The notes under the pieces: generated by a model
Databases searched by the model: none
Told to the model about the DNA's origin: nothing
What the model saw: the letters and a program-made list of their open reading frames with translations, nothing else
Source of the DNA: Pseudooceanicola antarcticus
Lineage (GTDB): Bacteria; Pseudomonadota; Alphaproteobacteria; Rhodobacterales; Rhodobacteraceae
Direction: 5' to 3'
NCBI RefSeq assembly: GCF_900215355.1
Contig: NZ_OBEA01000002.1
Location: forward strand, 310,001-374,000
DNA: 64,000 nt
Program-made: the position numbers and the translations under genes
In this document: positions 1-7,797 of the stretch, one piece after another
Position numbering within the stretch: position 1 is the stretch's first letter
Layout of the letters: each line of letters opens with the position of its first letter

Positions 1-25
1 CGGGAGTATTTCCGGCCTGGTGATG
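1..25 (+). repeat. Intergenic repeat, copy A (partial)
   Basis: The first 25 bases carry GAGTATTTCCGGCCTGGTGATG. This is close to the 3' half of the repeat units at 126-185 (opposite strand) and 16,281-16,340. The hairpin half expected upstream lies outside the window. It is non-coding and probably follows a gene that ends just before the window. The 26-122 stretch between copies A and B shows no coding or structural signal. Confidence 0.55.
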
Positions 26-125
26 AAACAGGCCGTGATATCAGGGCGACCTACTTTCGCCACGGAGGGCGCGCAGGTTCTCCAATTCAAAAGTAGGGTT
101 CTTCAAAGGGCAATGCACGGCTTGC

Positions 126-185
126 ATCACAAGGCTGAAAATACTCCGGGGGGGGAGGCGCAGCCGACGGGGGCGGAGCCCCCCC
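126..185 (-). repeat. Intergenic repeat with hairpin, copy B
   Basis: Read on the minus strand the unit has a GC hairpin (GGGGGC, 3-base loop, GCCCCC), then a CGGCTGCGCCTC block, a C-run, and GAGTATTTTCAGCCTTGTGATG. The same order recurs at 16,281-16,340. It starts about 20 bp past the stop codon of the MaoC-like gene. The hairpin could therefore end that transcript, although no T-run follows. It looks like a dispersed post-gene repeat. Confidence 0.6.
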
Positions 186-207
186 ACCCAGCCTTGCTCC
201 AGGCGCC

Positions 208-651
208 TCAGTCGAACTTCTTGGACGGCGCCAGCACCATGGCCTCGCCGGCCAGCACCTTGGTGTCACCCACCATGCAGCGGCAATCCAGCTTCACCCG
301 GCGCCTTGCATGGTCGATGTCGATCACCTCGACTTCGGCCAGCACCACGTCTCCGGGACGGACAGGGGCCAGGAACTTCAGGCTCTGGCCCATGTAGACC
401 GTGCCATGGCCCGGCAGCTGCTCTCCGATCACCGCCGAGATCAGCCCGGCGGTCAGCATCCCGTGGGCAATGCGCCCCTGAAAGATCGTGTCGCGGGCAT
501 AGTCGTCGTCCAGGTGGACCGGGTTCCGGTCGGTCGAGATCTGGGCGAACATCTCGATGTCCTCATCCGTCACCTCTTTCCTGAGGTAACGGACCATGCC
601 CATCTCGAGGTCCTCGATCGGCACCGTGCCGCGCGGGAAATTGTCCAACAT
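208..651 (-). CDS. MaoC-like (R)-specific enoyl-CoA hydratase family protein
   Basis: A 147-residue single hot-dog-domain protein. Near residues 41-46 it has the hydratase motif D-R-N-P-V-H (Asp41 and His46 as the expected catalytic pair), followed by the usual G-x-x-A-H-G-M segment at 59-65. The length matches PhaJ/MaoC-type stand-alone hydratases, which hydrate trans-2-enoyl-CoA to (R)-3-hydroxyacyl-CoA in the cytosol. The physiological substrate cannot be read from the sequence. It lies downstream of the HAD gene with a 116-bp gap, so it may have its own promoter. A repeat hairpin follows the stop. Confidence 0.88.
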   Translation of the reverse strand: MLDNFPRGTVPIEDLEMGMVRYLRKEVTDEDIEMFAQISTDRNPVHLDDDYARDTIFQGRIAHGMLTAGLISAVIGEQLPGHGTVYMGQSLKFLAPVRPGDVVLAEVEVIDIDHARRRVKLDCRCMVGDTKVLAGEAMVLAPSKKFD

Positions 652-767
652 CCACCCCTCCCTTCGGATCGCGCCCCGCCAAGAAGGCGCGAATCCATCA
701 CGTAATTATTGGGCGCACTGATGCGCTTGAGGGAAATAATATTACGCTGCGGATGCGAAATCAACCC

Positions 768-1640
768 TCAGCGCAGGAAGCCGATGGAATAGGTCGGGGT
801 CATCTGCTGGGCCTCGATATAGGCCTCCAGGGCTTCGGGTTCGGGCTGGTCGGTGGTCTTGGTCTCTTCCAGGGCCAGGCCGCCGGTGATGAAGAGCGTA
901 TCGATGCCCTCGCCCATGCCGCCGCGTACATCGGTGTGGATACCGTCGCCGATGGCCAGGATGCGCGCCTCGGCGGGATCGGTGCCAAGCTGGCTCAGTC
1001 GCTTGCGGGCTAGGTCGTAGATCGGCGGATGGGGCTTGCCGAAATAGAGGCTCTCGCCACCCATCTCCGCATAGAGCTCGGCCACCGCTCCGGCGCACCA
1101 TTCGCGCAGCTCGCCGCGGTCGACGACGATGTCGGGGTTGGCGCAGAGCAGCTTCAGCCCCTTGGTCTTGGCCAGCAGCAGCTCGGGGCGCAGCACGGAA
1201 GGCTCGGCCATGGGATCGAAGGGCCCGGTGCAGACGATGCCCTCGGCCTCGTCCAGCGGCACGCGGGTGATGGTCACCGGGTTTTCCTGGATCTCCAGCG
1301 GGTGGAAGAAGGGATCGTCATGGGCCTCGCCGATGTGAAAGACCTTCTCGCCGACGGTGCCGTTGTACATGGCGGCCCGCGCAGAGTCGCCGGAGGTGGC
1401 GATGATGTCCCAGGAATCGCGGGCGACGCCGAAGCCGTCCAGCTGGATCTCGACCTGGGCGCGGGGGCGCGGAGAATTGGTAACCAGGACCACCTTCTTG
1501 CCCTTCTTGCGCACCTCCTGCAGCGCTGCCACGGCGGCGGGGAAGGCGGTCACGCCGTTATGCACGCAGCCCCAGAGATCGACGAAGAAGGCGTCGTAGT
1601 CATCGGCGATATCGGCAAGGGTCTGGACGATCCGGGTCAT
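768..1640 (-). CDS. TIGR01459-type HAD family hydrolase (class IIA)
   Basis: A 290-residue HAD-superfamily protein of the NagD-like IIA type. Motif I is D-L-W-G-C-V-H-N-G at residues 21-29, so the second Asp of the usual DxD is Trp, as is typical of TIGR01459 proteins. Motif II is VLVTNSPRP (about 52-60), the motif III lysine is in F-G-K-P-H-P (about 201-206), and motif IV is G-D-G-I-H-T-D. The family is predicted to hydrolyse phosphate esters of unknown identity and is well conserved in alphaproteobacteria. Start chosen at the ATG beginning MTRIVQTL. No clear operon partner. Confidence 0.9.
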   Translation of the reverse strand: MTRIVQTLADIADDYDAFFVDLWGCVHNGVTAFPAAVAALQEVRKKGKKVVLVTNSPRPRAQVEIQLDGFGVARDSWDIIATSGDSARAAMYNGTVGEKVFHIGEAHDDPFFHPLEIQENPVTITRVPLDEAEGIVCTGPFDPMAEPSVLRPELLLAKTKGLKLLCANPDIVVDRGELREWCAGAVAELYAEMGGESLYFGKPHPPIYDLARKRLSQLGTDPAEARILAIGDGIHTDVRGGMGEGIDTLFITGGLALEETKTTDQPEPEALEAYIEAQQMTPTYSIGFLR

Positions 1641-1791
1641 GGCGGGCTCCTCGGGCTGACGTTTGTTTCCATATGGCCCATGTGGCGCGGCGCGACCAGT
1701 CCGCTTTGCGCCACTGTGGCCCGGTCATCGAATTGTCACGTGGCAAAGCCGGGGGGTATCCGACGGGCTTTGCGCTCGCGCCCCGTGAGAT

Positions 1792-1808
1792 CCGGCAGCC
1801 AGGGCTGC
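1792..1808 (-). terminator. Possible hairpin downstream of gntR
   Basis: GGCAGC and GCTGCC flank a 4-base loop 14 bp beyond the gntR stop. There is no T-run, so an intrinsic terminator is only a possibility. The rest of 1,641-1,821 shows no gene. Confidence 0.3.
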
Positions 1809-1821
1809 CCCGTCTTGCCGC

Positions 1822-2517
1822 CTAGCGAAAGATCCGCTTGTACTCGTCAAGCGACCGGCTCAGCGCCTTGGTGCGTGGCCTGCTTTTGGAGGGCAGATCA
1901 AGTTCGGCCTCGTTGATCACCAGGATATGGGCCTCGAGCGCCTGGGCGGCCTTCTCCAGGTCCCCGGCCTCGAGGTGCTGCACGATCAGCTGGTGCTCGG
2001 CGAAGGATTGTTCGCGGTAGTCACCCGCGCCGCGTTGCAGACAGACGCGCAGGGCCTCTATGCCCGAGGCGGTGAGGTCATAGGCCTGGGGCAGGTAGCT
2101 GTTGCCCGAGTTGCGGATGAAGGCCTGGTGGAAGGCCATGTCCGCGGCCTCGTATTGCTTCCAGTCGGCGCTGCGCAGGGCGCCCTCCATGCTCTTGATG
2201 GTCGCATGGAGCGTCGCCAGCACAGAGGCGCCCGCCGCCTGCATCGATAGCCGCAGGGCCGCCGTCTCCAGCACGGCGCGGAAGGTGCTCATCTCGCGCA
2301 CGTCCTCGCGGCTGGGAGAGAACACATAAGTCCCCGCCTGGGGCACGATGGTGACCAGGCGCTTGTCGCGCAGCTCGAAGAAGGCGGTGCGGACCGGGGC
2401 CTTGCTCATCCCCAGGGCCTCGGCGATCTGCACCTCCGAGAGGCGCTCGCCAAACACCAGCTCGCCCGAGACGATGGCTTCCCTGATCCGCGTATAGGCT
2501 TCCTTGCTCAGCGACAC
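1822..2517 (-). CDS. GntR family transcriptional regulator, FCD type
   Basis: 231 residues: an N-terminal winged helix (about 5-70, with L-S-E-V-Q-I-A-E-A-L-G-M-S as the HTH core) and an alpha-helical FCD ligand-binding domain (about 80-215). FCD-type GntR proteins usually repress adjacent catabolic genes and release DNA on binding an organic acid. The start is a GTG behind GGAAAG. It is divergent from the 2-hydroxyacid dehydrogenase/TRAP operon, and a perfect palindrome sits in the shared intergenic region, so it is the probable regulator of that operon. The effector is unknown. Confidence 0.9.
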   Translation of the reverse strand: MSLSKEAYTRIREAIVSGELVFGERLSEVQIAEALGMSKAPVRTAFFELRDKRLVTIVPQAGTYVFSPSREDVREMSTFRAVLETAALRLSMQAAGASVLATLHATIKSMEGALRSADWKQYEAADMAFHQAFIRNSGNSYLPQAYDLTASGIEALRVCLQRGAGDYREQSFAEHQLIVQHLEAGDLEKAAQALEAHILVINEAELDLPSKSRPRTKALSRSLDEYKRIFR

Positions 2518-2642
2518 GTTGCTTTCCTTTCAATCGAAAACCGCGGACTGGAACCCGTTCAGGTCGCACAATTTTCCACGCTCTGGGCCGCCAGGTCGCA
2601 GCTGTCTTACCGCCACTCCCCGGCCAAGTCTATTTTGGCGGG

Positions 2643-2675
2643 TTGACAGAGTAATTGAAATACTAGAATTCTAGT
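2643..2675 (+). promoter_or_regulatory. Promoter of the hydroxyacid/TRAP operon with palindromic operator
   Basis: TTGACA at 2,643-2,648 is followed, with 15-bp spacing, by TAGAAT at 2,664-2,669. The -10 region is embedded in the perfect 14-bp palindrome ACTAGAATTCTAGT (2,662-2,675). A repressor dimer bound here would block RNA polymerase. The divergent GntR protein is the obvious candidate, which is inference. Confidence 0.55.
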
Positions 2676-2708
2676 TGTGCCAGTTTTCTTTCAAGGGATG
2701 CACAACAA

Positions 2709-3746
2709 ATGACCACCTTCCGCCTCTTGACCCCGGATGCGCAGTATCCCGACGACGCGCTGATCGAGCGCGAGACGGCCGGGTCGGACGTTCACTGGAG
2801 CATCTTCCGCGAGCGGACCCCCGCCGCGATTCCCGCCGAGGAATGGAGCCGCGCCGATGCGCTGGTGGTCTGGCACGAGATGCCGGTCGACGCCGATGTC
2901 ATCGCGCGGCTGGACCGCTGCCAGGTGATCGTGCGGGCCGGTGTGGGCTTCGACCATATCGACCTCGAGGCCGCCGCGGCGCGGGGCATCCCTGTGTGCA
3001 ACACGCCCGACTATGGCACCAGCGAGGTTGCCGACCATGCCATCGCCATGATGCTCAACTTCAAGCGCGGCCTGACCTCCTATCACCGAGAGCTCGTCGC
3101 CTCTCCGCAGGAGGGTTTCGACCATGCGCGGGCGCCGCTGATGGGCCGTCTGCGCGGGCGCACCTTCGGAATCGTCGGGCTGGGCCGTATCGGCACCGCC
3201 ACGGCGCTGCGGGCCAAGGCCTTCGGGCTGAACGTGGTCTGCTATGACCCCCATGTCTCGCGCGGGACCGAGATCGCCGTCGGCGTGCAGCGGGTGGAGT
3301 CGCTGGAGGCGCTGCTGAAGGTCTCCGACGTGGTCTCGCTGCATTGCCCGCTGACGGAGGAGACGCGCGGCATGATCAACGCCCGGACGCTGCGGCAGAT
3401 GAAGCCCGGCGCCGTGGTCATCAACACCGCCCGCGGCGCCATCGTCGATGTGCCCGCCCTGCTGGAGGCCCTGCGGGACAACGTGATCGCCGGTGCCGGC
3501 CTGGACGTGCTGCCGGTAGAGCCGCCCAGCCCCGACGATCCCATTTCGCTGGCCTATGCCGGCTGCAGCGATCCGCTGACGGGCGAGCGCCTGCTGCTCT
3601 CGCCCCATGCGGCCTGGTCGAGCCCGGAAAGCGTGGCGGACGCACGCCGGCTGGCGGTCGAGACCGCGATGCTGCGTCTGCGGGACGGCACCATCAGAAA
3701 CCTGGTGAACTCACCGGAGAAAGTCTTGGTCCCGGCGACGGAGTAA
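2709..3746 (+). CDS. C-terminal-binding-protein-like D-2-hydroxyacid dehydrogenase
   Basis: 345 residues, the normal size for the NAD(P)-dependent D-2-hydroxyacid dehydrogenase family. The dinucleotide loop is G157-L-G159-R-I-G162. The catalytic triad is readable as Arg242 (in NTARGAIVD), Glu271 (in LPVEPP) and His300 (in LSPHAAW). It should interconvert a D-2-hydroxyacid and its 2-keto acid. First gene of the operon with the TRAP transporter, FAH hydrolase and GMC oxidoreductase, so its substrate is likely the imported acid or a breakdown product. The exact substrate is not predictable. Confidence 0.9.
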   Translation: MTTFRLLTPDAQYPDDALIERETAGSDVHWSIFRERTPAAIPAEEWSRADALVVWHEMPVDADVIARLDRCQVIVRAGVGFDHIDLEAAAARGIPVCNTPDYGTSEVADHAIAMMLNFKRGLTSYHRELVASPQEGFDHARAPLMGRLRGRTFGIVGLGRIGTATALRAKAFGLNVVCYDPHVSRGTEIAVGVQRVESLEALLKVSDVVSLHCPLTEETRGMINARTLRQMKPGAVVINTARGAIVDVPALLEALRDNVIAGAGLDVLPVEPPSPDDPISLAYAGCSDPLTGERLLLSPHAAWSSPESVADARRLAVETAMLRLRDGTIRNLVNSPEKVLVPATE

Positions 3747-3855
3747 GCCGCCGCGGGCAAGGGAGGAGGCCCCGGCACGGTGAGCGTTCCGGGGAAGGTT
3801 GCGCCGCAAAAACAAGGCCAGCCGCACATGCCAGTTTATCCATAGGGAGGAAAAA

Positions 3856-4878
3856 ATGGCCAAGAATATCACTATGACACTCGTTGCCGGGTTCTTTACG
3901 GCGACGGCGGGGATTTCGGCGCAGGCGCAGGATTTCTCGTTCACCTTCCAGTCGGTCGACCCGGCGGGGAACCCGAATTTCCAGATCCAGAAGGAATGGA
4001 CCGAGCGCGTCGGCGTCATGAGCGGCGGCCGCATCGAGATCGAGCTCCTGCCCGTGGGCGCAGTGGTGGAATACAACGAGACGCAGGACGCCGTCGGCGC
4101 CGGCATCCTCGATGGCCATATCACCGATGTCAGCTATTTCTCCGGCAAGGACCCGGCCTTCGGCCTGATCGCCAACCCCATCGGTGCATGGTCCTCGCCC
4201 GAAGAGATGCTGCGTTTCATCCGCTATGGCGGCGGCCAGGAGCTGATGACCCAGCTGGAAGAGCCCTACAACCTGCACTTCGTCGGCGCGACGACGACGG
4301 GTCTGGAAGGCTTCGTCTCTAAGCGCCCGCTGTCCGGGGTCGATGATCTCAAGGGTCTGAAGGTGCGCGCGCCCGAGGGCCTGATCCAGCAGGTCTTCGC
4401 GGCCGCCGGTGCTGTGCCGGTGAACCTGCCCTATGCCGAGGTTTTCACCGCCCTCGACAAGGGCGTCATCGACGCGGCGGATTCCACCGTCTTCTCGACC
4501 AACCATTCGCAGGGGCTGCACAAGGTGGGCAACAACCCGGTCTATCCGGGTTTCCACTCGATGCCGCTGGTTGAAGTGTCGATGAACCTCGATGCCTGGA
4601 AGAAGCTGCCCGAGGATCTGCAGGAGATCATGACCGTCTCGGTGCGCGACCTGGCCTCCGACATGGTGGCGCAGCTGTCGATCAAGGATCTCGAAGCCGC
4701 GGCCGAGGCCAAGGCCGACCCGGATATCACCGTGCACAACTGGTCCTCGGACGAGCGCGCCCGGTTCCGCACCATCGCCATGGGCCAGTGGGAAAATGTG
4801 GCCAGCCAGTCCGAGAATGCCCAGCAGGTCTATGACACGCTGACGGGCTACCTCGAGGAGCAGGGTCTGCTCGACTAA
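3856..4878 (+). CDS. TRAP transporter substrate-binding protein (DctP family)
   Basis: A 340-residue periplasmic binding protein. The ATG at 3,856 is preceded by AGGGAGGAAAAA and gives a clean Sec signal peptide (MAKNITMTLVAG to the A-Q-A-Q cleavage region near residue 25). A longer in-frame start at 3,799 lacks this and was rejected. DctP proteins capture mostly carboxylate ligands through a conserved Arg; the K-V-R-A-P-E-G segment near 170 is the family ligand-binding strand. It delivers ligand to the two membrane genes that follow. Confidence 0.92.
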   Translation: MAKNITMTLVAGFFTATAGISAQAQDFSFTFQSVDPAGNPNFQIQKEWTERVGVMSGGRIEIELLPVGAVVEYNETQDAVGAGILDGHITDVSYFSGKDPAFGLIANPIGAWSSPEEMLRFIRYGGGQELMTQLEEPYNLHFVGATTTGLEGFVSKRPLSGVDDLKGLKVRAPEGLIQQVFAAAGAVPVNLPYAEVFTALDKGVIDAADSTVFSTNHSQGLHKVGNNPVYPGFHSMPLVEVSMNLDAWKKLPEDLQEIMTVSVRDLASDMVAQLSIKDLEAAAEAKADPDITVHNWSSDERARFRTIAMGQWENVASQSENAQQVYDTLTGYLEEQGLLD

Positions 4879-4951
4879 GGCTGCAAGGCCTTCGGGCGGG
4901 CAACCGGGTTGCCCGCCCCCTTTCCCCCTGAAATGAACCGGACGACATTCA

Positions 4952-5533
4952 ATGGCGCAGCCTGACGACATCCCCACGATGGCGATCCCCGATGCGGTCG
5001 AGATCCCACCAAGAACCCTGCCGGAAGCTGGCCGCCTCGGATGGCTGATGGAGAAGGTCTCGGCGGTCTTCGCGATCGGGATCATCCTTGCGATGGCGAT
5101 CCTGGTGCTGGAAGTGGTCAGCCGATATTTCTTCGGCGCGCCCACCACCTGGGCGCATGAGACCTCGACCTTCCTCAGCGCCATCACCTTCATCTTCGGC
5201 GGATTGCTCTGCGTGGTGCGCAATTCCCATATCCGGGTCGTGCTGCTCTATGACCTGTTCCGGGGCAGGGCGCTGAAGGCGCTGAACGCCGTCATCTCGC
5301 TGGTCTGCACCATCTCGACCGGCTTTTTCGCCTGGGCCGCCTGGCGCACGGTCGAGAAGGCGATCTTCCGACCCTCGGGCGACTTCTACCTCGAGACCAG
5401 CGGCAGCGCCTGGAATTCGCCGGCACCGGCGCTGATCAAGATCTTCCTCTTCCTGGTGCTGATCGTGATGAGCCTTCAGTTCCTGATCCTCGCCTTCAAC
5501 TACATGCGCGCCGCGCGTGGGGGGATGCGCTGA
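4952..5533 (+). CDS. TRAP transporter small permease (DctQ family)
   Basis: 193 residues with four predicted membrane helices (about 40-60, 73-93, 115-135 and 160-185) and a cytosolic N-terminal extension of about 25 residues. This is the small membrane subunit that pairs with DctM in sodium-driven TRAP carriers. Its stop TGA shares one base with the ATG of the large permease (TGATG), indicating translational coupling. Confidence 0.92.
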   Translation: MAQPDDIPTMAIPDAVEIPPRTLPEAGRLGWLMEKVSAVFAIGIILAMAILVLEVVSRYFFGAPTTWAHETSTFLSAITFIFGGLLCVVRNSHIRVVLLYDLFRGRALKALNAVISLVCTISTGFFAWAAWRTVEKAIFRPSGDFYLETSGSAWNSPAPALIKIFLFLVLIVMSLQFLILAFNYMRAARGGMR

Positions 5534-6858
5534 TGGATGCTCTTTCCTCGCTTCTGGATCTCTCGGCCCTCGGCATCGGCAGCGGCACGCTGGTGATGTT
5601 CGCCATGCTCGTCTTCCTGCTGCTGACCGGAATGCCGCTGGCACTGGTGACCCTGCTGGTCGCGCTGATCTTCGCGCTGGGCTGGTTCGGACCCATGGCC
5701 GTGCCGCTGATCACCAGCCGGGTCTATTCCTTCGTCTCCTCCTTCGTCTTCGTCTCGGTGCCGATGTTCGTGCTGATGGCGGCGATCCTCGATCGTTCGG
5801 GCATCGCCCGCGATCTCTTTGACGCGATGAAGCTGGTGGCCGGCCGGATCCGCGGCGGTGTCGCGGTGCAGACGATCTTCGTGGCGGTGATCCTGGCCGC
5901 GATGAGCGGCATCATCGGCGGCGAGATCGTGTTGCTGGGCCTCGTGGCGCTGCCGCAGATGCTGCGCCAGGGCTATGACCGCCGCCTCGCCATCGGCGTG
6001 GTCTGCGCGGGCGGATCGCTGGGCACCATGGTGCCGCCCTCGATCGTGCTGATCATCTACGGGCTGACTGCCAATGTCTCGGTCGGAGAGCTCTTCACCG
6101 CGGCCTTCGTGCCGGGCTTCATGCTGGCCTCCTTCTACGTCGCCTACGTGCTGTTTCGCTCCTACACCGACCCGACCGCCGCCCCGCCGCCCGAGACCGA
6201 GCGGATGGAGGTGCCCGAGCAGCTGAAACTGCTGCGCGGCCTGATCCTGCCGATCCTCGTCGTGGTCTTCGTGCTGGGCTCGATCTACGGCGGCATCGCC
6301 TCTGTCACCGAGGCCTCCGCCGTCGGTGTCGCCGGGGTGATCCTGTCGACGATCCTGCGACGGGAGTTCACCTTCCGCATGCTGCTGGACGCGGCGATGC
6401 ACACGCTGACCACCGTCGGCATGATCGTCTGGATCGGCATCGGCGCCAGCGCCCTGGTCGGGGTCTACAACCTGATGGGCGGGATCGAGTTCATCTCGTC
6501 GCTGATCACCGGCGTCTCGGACAATCCGACGATCATCATCCTGACCATGATGCTGATCCTCTTCGTGCTGGGCATGTTCCTCGACTGGGTGGGCATCGCG
6601 CTGCTGACTATGCCGATCTTCGTGCCGGTGATCCGCGAGCTCGGCATGGACCCGATCTGGTTCGGCGTGCTCTTCGCCATGAACATGCAGGTCTCGTTCC
6701 TGACCCCGCCCTTCGGCCCGGCCGCCTTCTACCTCAAGAGCGTGACGCCCCCCGATATCTCGTTGGGAGAGATCTTCCGCTCGCTGGTGCCATTCATCTG
6801 CCTGCAGGTGCTGGCGGTTGGCCTTCTCATCTTTTTCCCGCAGATTGCGGTTTACTAG
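5533..6858 (+). CDS. TRAP transporter large permease (DctM family)
   Basis: A 441-residue, very hydrophobic protein with about 12 membrane segments. It has the DctM hallmarks: C-A-G-G-S-L-G-T-M-V-P-P-S near 158-170 and L-T-P-P-F-G-P-A-A-F near 393-402. It forms the transport channel of the TRAP system. Coupled to the small permease by a 1-base overlap, and 72 bp before the FAH gene. Confidence 0.95.
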   Translation: MDALSSLLDLSALGIGSGTLVMFAMLVFLLLTGMPLALVTLLVALIFALGWFGPMAVPLITSRVYSFVSSFVFVSVPMFVLMAAILDRSGIARDLFDAMKLVAGRIRGGVAVQTIFVAVILAAMSGIIGGEIVLLGLVALPQMLRQGYDRRLAIGVVCAGGSLGTMVPPSIVLIIYGLTANVSVGELFTAAFVPGFMLASFYVAYVLFRSYTDPTAAPPPETERMEVPEQLKLLRGLILPILVVVFVLGSIYGGIASVTEASAVGVAGVILSTILRREFTFRMLLDAAMHTLTTVGMIVWIGIGASALVGVYNLMGGIEFISSLITGVSDNPTIIILTMMLILFVLGMFLDWVGIALLTMPIFVPVIRELGMDPIWFGVLFAMNMQVSFLTPPFGPAAFYLKSVTPPDISLGEIFRSLVPFICLQVLAVGLLIFFPQIAVY

Positions 6859-6930
6859 AGCAGGCCTGACAGCCGCCCGACCGATGCCGGGCAGGACCCT
6901 GCTCTTTATCAACAAGACAAAGGACATGAC

Positions 6931-7797
6931 ATGAAACTCGTGCGCTATGGAGACGCAGGCCAGGAACGGCCGGGGCTCATCGACAGCAAGGGAGAGCTGC
7001 GCGACCTGTCCGCGGAAGTCGCCGACATCGACGGTGCGGCGCTGGCCCCCGAGACCCTGGCCCGCCTGGCGGCGCTGGACACCGACGCGCTGCCCAGGGT
7101 CGAGGGCAATCCCCGGCTCGGCCCCTGTGTCGGCAATGTCGGCAAGCTGATCGGCATCGGGCTGAACTACTCTGACCACGCCGCCGAATCCGGCATGGCG
7201 GTGCCGAGCGAGCCCATCGTCTTCCTCAAGGCCACCAGCGCCATCTCGGGCCCCTACGACGACGTGCAGCTGCCGGCAGGCGCCGAGAAGGTCGACTGGG
7301 AGGTCGAGCTGGCCTTCGTGATCGGCACGCGGGCGAAGAACGTCTCGAAGGCAGAGGCCCTGTCCCACGTGGCGGGTTACATGATCGTCAATGACGTCTC
7401 CGAGCGCTCCTGGCAGGCAGAGCGCCAGGGCCAGTGGACCAAGGGCAAGAGCCACGACACCTTCGCGCCCATGGGGCCGTGGATGGTCACTGCGGACGAG
7501 GTCGCCGACCCCCATGACCTGGGCATGCGGCTGGATGTCGACGGCGAGCGCCGCCAGGACGGCTCCTCGAAGACCCTGATCTTCGGCATCGACCACCTTG
7601 TGTCCTACCTCAGCACCTTCATGACGCTGGAGCCCGGCGACGTGGTGACCACCGGCACGCCTCCGGGCGTGGGCCTTGGCATGACACCGCAGGTCTTCCT
7701 GCGTGACGGCCAGGTCATGCGGCTCGAGATCGACGGGTTGGGCGTGCAGCAGCAGACCTGCGTCCGCCAGGCAGCCCCCACGGGGACCAGCCAGTGA
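6931..7797 (+). CDS. Fumarylacetoacetate hydrolase family protein
   Basis: 288 residues. Metal ligands of the FAH fold are visible as Glu124 and Glu126 (W-E-V-E-L) and Asp155 (V-N-D-V-S-E-R), with the KGKSHDTFAPMGPW segment (171-184) that marks the ureidoglycolate lyase / 2,4-diketo-3-deoxy-fuconate hydrolase branch. These enzymes cleave or hydrate acyl-pyruvate-type compounds. A sugar-acid or hydroxyacid catabolic role fits the operon. Automated labels such as ureidoglycolate lyase would be over-specific. Its stop overlaps the GTG of the next gene. Confidence 0.88.
   Translation: MKLVRYGDAGQERPGLIDSKGELRDLSAEVADIDGAALAPETLARLAALDTDALPRVEGNPRLGPCVGNVGKLIGIGLNYSDHAAESGMAVPSEPIVFLKATSAISGPYDDVQLPAGAEKVDWEVELAFVIGTRAKNVSKAEALSHVAGYMIVNDVSERSWQAERQGQWTKGKSHDTFAPMGPWMVTADEVADPHDLGMRLDVDGERRQDGSSKTLIFGIDHLVSYLSTFMTLEPGDVVTTGTPPGVGLGMTPQVFLRDGQVMRLEIDGLGVQQQTCVRQAAPTGTSQ

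Noticed and set aside
3799..3855. Upstream start for the first TRAP binding protein
   Set aside because: It would place Arg/Lys-rich residues before the signal peptide and ignores the strong ribosome site before 3,856.
5500..7596. 698-codon open frame antisense to dctM and the FAH gene
   Set aside because: Low-complexity His/Asp/Gln-rich translation, typical of antisense frames in GC-rich DNA.
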